Origin: Theodoxus fluviatilis
Lineage: Eukaryota; Mollusca; Gastropoda; Cycloneritida; Neritidae
NCBI GenBank assembly: GCA_034096865.1
Contig: JAWQFJ010001861.1
Location: forward strand, 1 to 64,000
Direction of reading: 5' to 3'
Length of the DNA stretch: 64,000 nt
The position numbers were made by a program, and so were the translations under genes. Each line of letters opens with the position of its first letter. Within the stretch, counting starts at the first letter, position 1. Shown here one piece after another: positions 58,126 through 64,000 of the stretch. The notes under the pieces are model-generated. The model was not told where the DNA came from. It saw only the letters and a program-made list of their open reading frames with translations, and ran no database searches.

Positions 58126-58353
58126 ACAAGGGCTGCCTGGGGCGCTTCAAGTGTATGCAGACTCAAGCGGAAACAATCAGACAAGTCAACTTCTGAACCT
58201 GACTCCAAACAAGGTTCACAGAAAAAGCAATGCGGAAAGCGATCAAACCCAAAAAGCAGCGCACTATCGCCTCAAGGTTCACCACCAGAATGCATGTACC
58301 CATGTGGTAATTGTGCAGACGAAACAGAAGGAGCATCAAGCATCGGATGTTTG
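58126..58353 (+). other. Possible 5' coding segment of the OTU transposon gene
   Basis: One frame is open with RLKRKQSDKSTSEPDSKQGS then MYPCGNCADETEGASSIGCL, followed by GTAAAT that could be a donor. A basic Ser-rich stretch followed by CxxC resembles the start of a PHD-type finger. Another frame (ATG at 58112) is also open, so this is weak. Confidence 0.3.
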
Positions 58354-59211
58354 GTAAATCTTCCCATTGCCTTTCCAAGTTTCACGAACTTTGGATTTGT
58401 TTTATTTGGTTGATGAGTTGACAATCTTGTTATTTATGATATTTTGACAATGTTGGTATGTATTGTAAATTGGCGGACAAAGTAACTAAAATATTCTTAG
58501 ATTGCGCGTTTCTCTTAAAATCACAGTTTACAGTTCTATTGTTAACATACGTATATACCACAGATTAAAAAGCTCAATCAATATGCAATCTTTGGGAACA
58601 AACAGATCCGCAATCCGTTAAGATTTACCAAAGTACTGTGACTTTGAACATACATAACCCAAAAAACAAAAGTATCAAGATCGCAAAAAATTGAATCAGT
58701 CATCTACTCAAGATCTCTAAATTTCTTGTCTACTGAGTTTGTACGTATGAAATGTTTCGAAAATGTGAGAGCTGTAAAATCACCAGTAACAATTGGTGGA
58801 AAATATCGATGTTTGTGGTCCTCTTAATTAAACAGCACATCATTTTACCAATTCATCAAAAATTCAATTTTGTGTGTATTACAAAACTGTTTGCAGCGAA
58901 ATGAGACCAAAAGAATGGCAAATCAGCCGAGATTGTTTAAGTTGCATTTTTTTTTTAATTTGTCTCTATCGAATCTTTCAACATATTTTGAGATCATGTG
59001 ACTTTTGTTTATGGGGGTATGAGGGTTTTAACCCACACAGCATCGTTAAATCATAACACATTTTAAATCTTTTCCCTGTCAAATATTGCATATTGAATGG
59101 GTTTATAAGACATATGTTATATAATATAATTACCTTTTAGATAATTTTTCTCAGCACAGAGAAATCTGCACTTGAACGAGTGTATGGTTACTTTCGCCAA
59201 TTTATTTTCAG

Positions 59212-60203
59212 GTTGTTGATCGGTTGGTTGGTCAGTTGATAACTAGGCCCGCGTTATTTTCTGATATTTTCAGATTTGCAAATTGTGGTACCATGCGTCA
59301 TGCGAAGGCATTGATGACTCAGACATGTTACGTTGGGGCAAAACCGACGGAGTACCTTTGCAGGGAATGTCGTGGCAGTGGATATGAGCCTGGTCTGCAA
59401 CGACTTGAAGAAGTGAGTGAAGTGTGACCTCTTCCTTGTGAGTTTGTTAGTTCCCCCTATGTTCATTCATGTGATCTCAGTGTTTGTAATCCTACAAACC
59501 GTCTTTTAGATAACGTGGGAGATTTCACTCATGTAAGCGTATTATTGCAACTATATTTATGTTGTAAAAACAGAGGATAGAGAGGATTATTAAAAGGTTA
59601 ATGTTGAGGAAATTGACAACTAACAAAATTAACACATGTGTGCTTCTGTTTATCTCTTCCCCAGGCAGCTTCTCGGGGGATTCAGAAGCTTATCAGCGCA
59701 GCTGAGCGTGAGGCATTGCTTTGCAGCGACTCAACTTGCAGCGACTCAACTGTCAAAGTGAAGGATTTCCCCAACACTTATGTGGATAGTAAGACAGATG
59801 AAGAGGCAGCCGAGATTATGCAGCGACACGACATTGGAGGTCGACCTCTTTTGACCCCAGGCAATGGAAACTGTCTGTTTAATGCTGTGTCAATCATATT
59901 GACAGGCAGCACCAATCTGGCATCAGAACTACGATACAGACATGCATACAAATGGCCACAAAGAAAGAACATGTTCTAGAAAGCCATCCCGCACTTGGCG
60001 ACATATTCATAGTATCGCCAGATTACAATCAATCCATGAAAGACTGTGCCACGAACTTTGAGTGGTCATCACCTTGGACAATAATGGGGCTTTCTCAAGT
60101 CCTACAATGCAACATCATGTCGTTGTACCCACCCGAAAATGAGAGAGAGAACACTCATACATACACCCACATAGTGACATACGTAGTCTTTGCAGGCACA
60201 TAA
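59212..60203 (+). pseudogene. OTU-family cysteine protease gene, two exons visible, one frameshift
   Basis: Exon 59212-59412 has a TTATTTTCAG acceptor and GAA|GTGAGT donor. It reads LITRPALFSDIFRFANCGTM and carries a CRECRGSGYEPGLQRLEE zinc-ribbon-like CxxC. Exon 59665-60203 (acceptor CCCCAG, phase 0) contains PLLTPGNGNCLFNAVSIILT, the OTU catalytic-Cys motif, with Asn where Asp is usual before GNC. After ELRYR near 59931-59940 the frame shifts by one base. It resumes with CIQMATKKEHVLESHPALGD and FEWSSPWTIMGLSQVLQCNI, the later part of the same domain, ending at 60203. OTU proteins cleave ubiquitin or related linkages; activity is unlikely given the frameshift. The gene lies wholly between the element's TIRs. 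Confidence 0.78.
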
Positions 60204-60282
60204 TTGGAGTTTTATGTGTTTTAGAACCTGCTAAAAATAAAGAGATAAAGACGGACAACAAAAAGTAATGATTGGAATTGAC

Positions 60283-60377
60283 ATTTTCATGGTTTTTGTA
60301 GATGTTTTCCGGCGTTTTCCGGCATTTACTTGAGTTTTCCGGTGTTTTCCGGTGTTTTCCGTCTTTTATCAGTACCC
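60283..60377 (-). repeat. Right TIR of the OTU transposon
   Basis: Reverse complement of the left TIR with a few substitutions and one extra GGAAAACGCC-type unit. Confidence 0.92.
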
Positions 60378-60385
60378 CTCAGATG
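60378..60385. repeat. Target-site duplication CTCAGATG, right
   Basis: Partner of 57572-57579. Confidence 0.9.
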
Positions 60386-60389
60386 TAAA

Positions 60390-62080
60390 GGGGGGAAATT
60401 CAGTGTACGTGTTGTGAAAGACAAGCGATCAGTTGCCAATCTTCCCTATCGCTATCCACAACATGAATCACCGCAGCAGCTGCAGTCTTGCCTACTGCTG
60501 TTGTTGTGTCATCGATTCATTTCCGTAGCTCATGGCAAACCATGAGTGTTAAGTAATGCTGTGCGTCTGTGTGAGATGCATTGCCAACGAGAGGGTCACA
60601 GATGGACATTCCATCAGATCTAATGATCATGTCTCCTATTCGATTTGGGCAGCAGTATGACTATGTAACAACGCGTGTTCCAATACACAAAGAACTGTCT
60701 TTTTAATTAGGCATGGACGCTATGCATTACATTCCCAACATGACCCTCTGTTTTACTGCGGTGCACGGTAAGCGGGCCATACAACACGAACAAAAAGTTT
60801 ACGTGTCACGAACTTTTTCTGAACAAACATCGAGCAGAGCTCTAGTCACAGACAATGAAACCATCAGCAGAGACTCCATATAATTTTGTTTCGTGATGAT
60901 TGTTTCCCCCTCTTGCAAGGGTTTTGACAGATTGACAGACATCACTGACATTGATTTCAGAGGGGTGCCTGCAGGAATGTATGGTCAATAGACTGGCTGC
61001 AACAGGGCTGGCCGTCTGCCAACAAAATTCCAGGACAAGGGCGTTTCTTTTTGTATTGATTCAGCAAGTCTGTAAATGTGTGTCGTGCCCAACAGATCAG
61101 AACGTCTTAGGAGAAAAGGAATGAAATCTTGCGTTAGCTTCATGGAAGGCTTGAAACGTGTGCTTTTTCAGTATTGATTTCATAGTATGCACGCAAACGC
61201 AAGAACGAACATGTGGGTGAGCGCGCATAAACATCCACGCGCACGCTTACACACACGCGCGCACGCACGCACGCACACAATGAGCACTCTGACGTTGGCA
61301 GGCACAGCAAGGTTATCAACCTCAGGCAAGCATTACTGGTTTCAAGTTTTATGCGTGAGTTTCTCAATCTATGTATCTGTTCTTCAGTTTGTTTTAACAT
61401 CCCCATCTGTCCACACGGTGGATCCGTTTCAGTGCGTCAGTCTCGTTAATTCTGTACCCGTTCGTCAAACGTATGGCAGTCATAATTCCAGCACAGGACC
61501 GAGATTTACATGTGTGCCATATTAAGTATTTCTCATTTCACGTGTCGTTCCTCATTACATCTACGTTATATGACTACAGCACGAAGTCTTCCATCACATT
61601 ACAAATGAGTCACATTGCACATAGTATCATCTGTCATTACATACTATCCGGGCCTGAGGCTATACAACGGTTTTAGCGCTGCTAGTCGTTCCTGGAGGTA
61701 TGCCTGCGATGCGGCCTGTATTATTTAAGACGCTGTTCCGCTGAACTCGTAAACGTTACTTTAAAACGCTTTTACAGCGGCGGAATAGACGGCTGGTCTT
61801 CCATGGCCTGTATTATTCAGACAGCATGTTCTGCTAGCCAGGCCTGGAACGCATACGCTGGCTTGCAGCTACGGCGCTGCGCCGCTGTACGGCCTAGGGG
61901 ATAACATTTCTGTTTATGGCTGTAATTCCAAAACGAGACAACAGATACTCTCCAAAATGTAATGGATTGTTTCGTGGGTGGAATCCTGACCTTGCGCCGC
62001 ATTTCATCAGCATCCGTTTTGTACTGTTTGAGTTAGAGTGCCGAATAACGAACTAACTAACGAACAACTGACCGAAAAAC
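60390..62080. other. Region without a supported gene
   Basis: It contains a short CACGCA/GCACGC tract (61225-61280) and two GGCCTGTATTATT(T/C)A words near 61713 and 61806. No exon or RNA gene is defended. Confidence 0.4.
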
Positions 62081-62085
62081 AGTAC

Positions 62086-62326
62086 AAGGCTTGTTCAGGA
62101 GTATAAAGCGCTGCATGAGCGCTTCATGTTGGCAATTGAGCGCTCTTTGCCTCTCCTGAACACCTAAGGCTTGTTCAGGAGTATAAAGCGCTGCATGAGC
62201 GCTTCATGTTTGCAATTGAGCGCTCTTTGCCTCTCCTGAACACCTAGAGGCTTGTTCAGGAGTATAAAGCGCTGCATGAGCGCTTCATGTTGGCAATTGA
62301 GCGCTCTTTGCCTCTCCTGAACGCCT
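62086..62326. repeat. Three tandem 80-81-bp palindromic units
   Basis: Units lie at 62086-62165, 62166-62245 and 62246-62326. Each starts AGGCTTGTTCAGGAG and ends CTCCTGAACACCT, its inverted form. AAAGCGCTGCATGAGCGCTT and TTGAGCGCTCTTTG lie inside. The units differ by only a few bases, so they amplified recently. Each can fold into a hairpin. Confidence 0.93.
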
Positions 62327-62474
62327 TCATCTACACCGGTCTGGCAAAATGTCTAGGCTACTATGGTCTGGCAGACAATACCCACCCCACTGCATAATTA
62401 AACAACAACAAACGCCTAGTGGGAATATGCGTTTCGTCACAGATGCCCTTTTTCTTGTCTTCCTTGCTAAGTGC

Positions 62475-62654
62475 AAGCAGAGGACTTTCTATTCTTCGCA
62501 GACTACCACCACCAGGACTGTGTGCTGGAAAATCCTCTCTATGAGCGGCGCGCCGTCACGTGTTCCACGTGTCAGCACCTGTCTGGCTTCAAGAGACCCA
62601 GGGACGACAGGCCTCTCTCCGTCTCCCACCTCCACGCCTTCTCCCTGCTCTTCA
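62475..62654 (+). CDS. Possible exon of an unidentified plus-strand gene
   Basis: A GC-rich open stretch lies between a pyrimidine tract with several AG acceptors (TTTTTCTTGTCTTCCTTGCTAAG) and a possible donor AAA|GTGACT. It encodes LFFADYHHQDCVLENPLYER then VTCSTCQHLSGFKRPRDD and VSHLHAFSLLFK. The composition looks coding, and the CSTC pair could bind metal. I do not recognise the family. The rest of the gene would lie beyond the window or be missed. Confidence 0.4.
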
Positions 62655-62659
62655 AAGTG

Positions 62660-63245
62660 ACTGACTTGAGTGATGGATTGACTTGAGTGAATGAATGGCT
62701 TGAGTAAGTGATTGACTTGAGTGATTGACTTGAATTTATAAATGACTTGAGTGAATGAATGACTTGAGTGAGTGATTGACTTGAGTGAATGATTGACTTG
62801 AGTGATTGACTGACTTGAGGGAGAGAGTGAATGACGAGTGAGTGAGTAAATAGAGTGAGTGAGTGACTTGAGTGAGTGAGTATGTGAGGGACGAGTGAAT
62901 GAATGACTTTAGTGAGTGATTGACTTGAGTGAATGATTTACTTGAGTGATTGACTGACTTGAGTGACTGATTGACTTGAGGGAGCGAATGACGAGTGAGT
63001 GAGTAAATAGAGTGAGTGAGTGACTTGAGTGAGTGATTGACTTGAGTGAATGATTGACTTGAGTGATTGACTGACTTGAGTGACTGATTGACTTGAGGGA
63101 GAGAGTGAATGACGAGGGAGTGAGTAAATAGAGTGAGTGAGTGACTTGAGTGAGTGAGTATGTGAGGGACGAGTGAGTGAGTGACTTGAGTGAGTGAGTA
63201 ATTTGAGTGAGTGAGTAACTTGAGTGAGCGAGTGAGTGAGCGGAA
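62660..63245. repeat. GACTTGAGTGAGTGATT minisatellite
   Basis: About 580 bp of variable units built from GACTTGAGTGA(A/G)TGA and GACGAGTGAGTGAGTAAATAGA. Higher-order repetition is visible (the block GTGAATGACGAG(T/G)GAGTGAGTAAATAGAGTG recurs). Minus-strand ORFs (Ser/Thr/Leu/His) are artefacts. Confidence 0.95.
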
Positions 63246-63454
63246 TGATAATTAAATGGCAAAATTCATGTACATTGTATTTTAAAAAACTATAGAAGAG
63301 TATCAACACTTTTAAACGCCACACGTTAAAGTAAACTTGATGCTCGCATTATGATCATTCCCATAAAGGTAGTTGATTATTTTATTCCAACACGTATTTA
63401 ATCGATAGGCTGAGTGGTTGCTCAAGTGTGTGATTTGCGTGTCAACGTGCACAT

Positions 63455-63458
<4 letters not shown>

Positions 63459-63529
<71 letters not shown>

Positions 63530-63541
63530 AGAGAGAGAGAG

Positions 63542-63592
<51 letters not shown>

Positions 63593-63612
63593 CGAGAGAG
63601 AGAGAGAGAGTA
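63459..63612. repeat. (GA)n microsatellite with CGAG interruptions, then poly-C and (CA)n
   Basis: About 150 bp of GA, then C9 and CA units to about 63645. Confidence 0.97.
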
Positions 63613-64000
63613 ACCCCCCCCCCCACACACACACACACACACACATAAATGCCATATTCATGATATTGCACAACCACCCAAAAACAAAAACATCTTACTC
63701 CGATGTTGTTGACTTATGTACAAAATTATGTTTATGTATAATGAGCACACACTTATTACAATCTGAAAAACACCCATCAACCAGAAATAATCACAACTTT
63801 GGCAGTATTGAAAGACAGAACTGATGTTCATACAACAGATGAAAGAAACACAACATTCCTACACTATCTATTGGTGATTCAGAAACACCAAGCACCTCCT
63901 TTGAATCATGGTTGTTCTTTATGGATTACATATTTTTCCTTAACCTTTCGAAAACCTATGACTCGAGGCTATATTTTGTGAACTATTCATACTTCAACTT

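Larger units (their letters stand above)
57580..60377. mobile_element. 2.8-kb DNA transposon with about 90-bp TIRs carrying an OTU-protease gene
   Basis: The ends are GGGTAGTGATAAAAGACGG (left) and, as reverse complement, GGGTACTGATAAAAGACGG (right). Both are followed by GAAAACACC-type repeats and CTACAAAAACCATGAAAATGT. The element is flanked by a perfect 8-bp duplication, CTCAGATG. The right arm has one extra unit of about 10 bp. An 8-bp target duplication fits hAT, P or KDZ/Zisupton-type elements, but the termini match none that I can name with confidence. No transposase was recognised. The cargo is a Cys-rich/OTU gene on the plus strand. Confidence 0.9.

Noticed and set aside
62086..62326. 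CRISPR-like array
   Set aside because: Units are contiguous with no unique spacers, and the genome is eukaryotic.
62909..63324. Minus-strand ORFs rich in Ser, Thr, Leu and His
   Set aside because: Translation of the GACTTGAGTGA minisatellite.

Overview
This window is eukaryotic nuclear DNA. It has exons with GT-AG introns, very abundant microsatellites, fragments of several LINE families, and DNA transposons with intact terminal inverted repeats. Host coding style and repeat content fit a lophotrochozoan, most likely a marine gastropod mollusc. That taxonomic call is inference, since no marker gene is present.

The main host gene is on the minus strand, from about 55.6 kb down to 10.4 kb. 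It encodes an SLC6-family Na+/Cl(-)-coupled amino-acid transporter that looks most like glycine transporters. I could place 14 consecutive exons (50247 to 10438; 1911 bp, 636 codons plus stop). All have GT-AG junctions and phases that fit, and they cover TM1 to TM12 and the C-terminus. A likely further 5' exon lies at 55510-55617. The start codon was not found. About 5-10.4 kb is AT-rich non-coding DNA that probably holds the 3'UTR and 3' flank.

The introns are full of mobile DNA. The 17-kb intron between 32.9 and 50.0 kb is nested three deep. A minus-strand LINE (36.48-38.79 kb plus 48.48-48.65 kb) is interrupted by a 9680-bp DNA transposon (38793-48472) flanked by a perfect 7-bp target duplication, ATCTAAC. 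That transposon carries two convergent spliced genes, one with a THAP zinc finger, plus smaller LINE fragments and locally amplified microsatellites. An exact 832-bp duplication beside a 3-N gap at 38017-38019 looks like an assembly artefact. Other introns hold a dead LINE (16.8-19.8 kb), a decayed MULE transposase (23.2-25.4 kb), two copies of an 860-bp repeat packed with nuclear-receptor half-sites (22.3 and 53.9 kb), LINE 3' ends at 11.0, 21.2 and 27.3 kb, and long simple repeats.

To the right of the transporter, 57580-60377 is a 2.8-kb DNA transposon with TIRs of about 90 bp and an 8-bp target duplication. It carries a spliced, frameshifted OTU-type cysteine-protease gene. Further right are three tandem 80-bp palindromic units (62.1-62.3 kb), a possible exon of an unidentified plus-strand gene (62.5 kb) and a GACTTGAGTGAGTGA minisatellite. 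The left end (0-4.5 kb) holds a LINE 3' end running into a 600-bp microsatellite, a CAGGGCCGGATC-type non-autonomous element and a 127-bp inverted duplication.

The best candidates for undescribed systems are the two-gene THAP transposon and the OTU-protease transposon.
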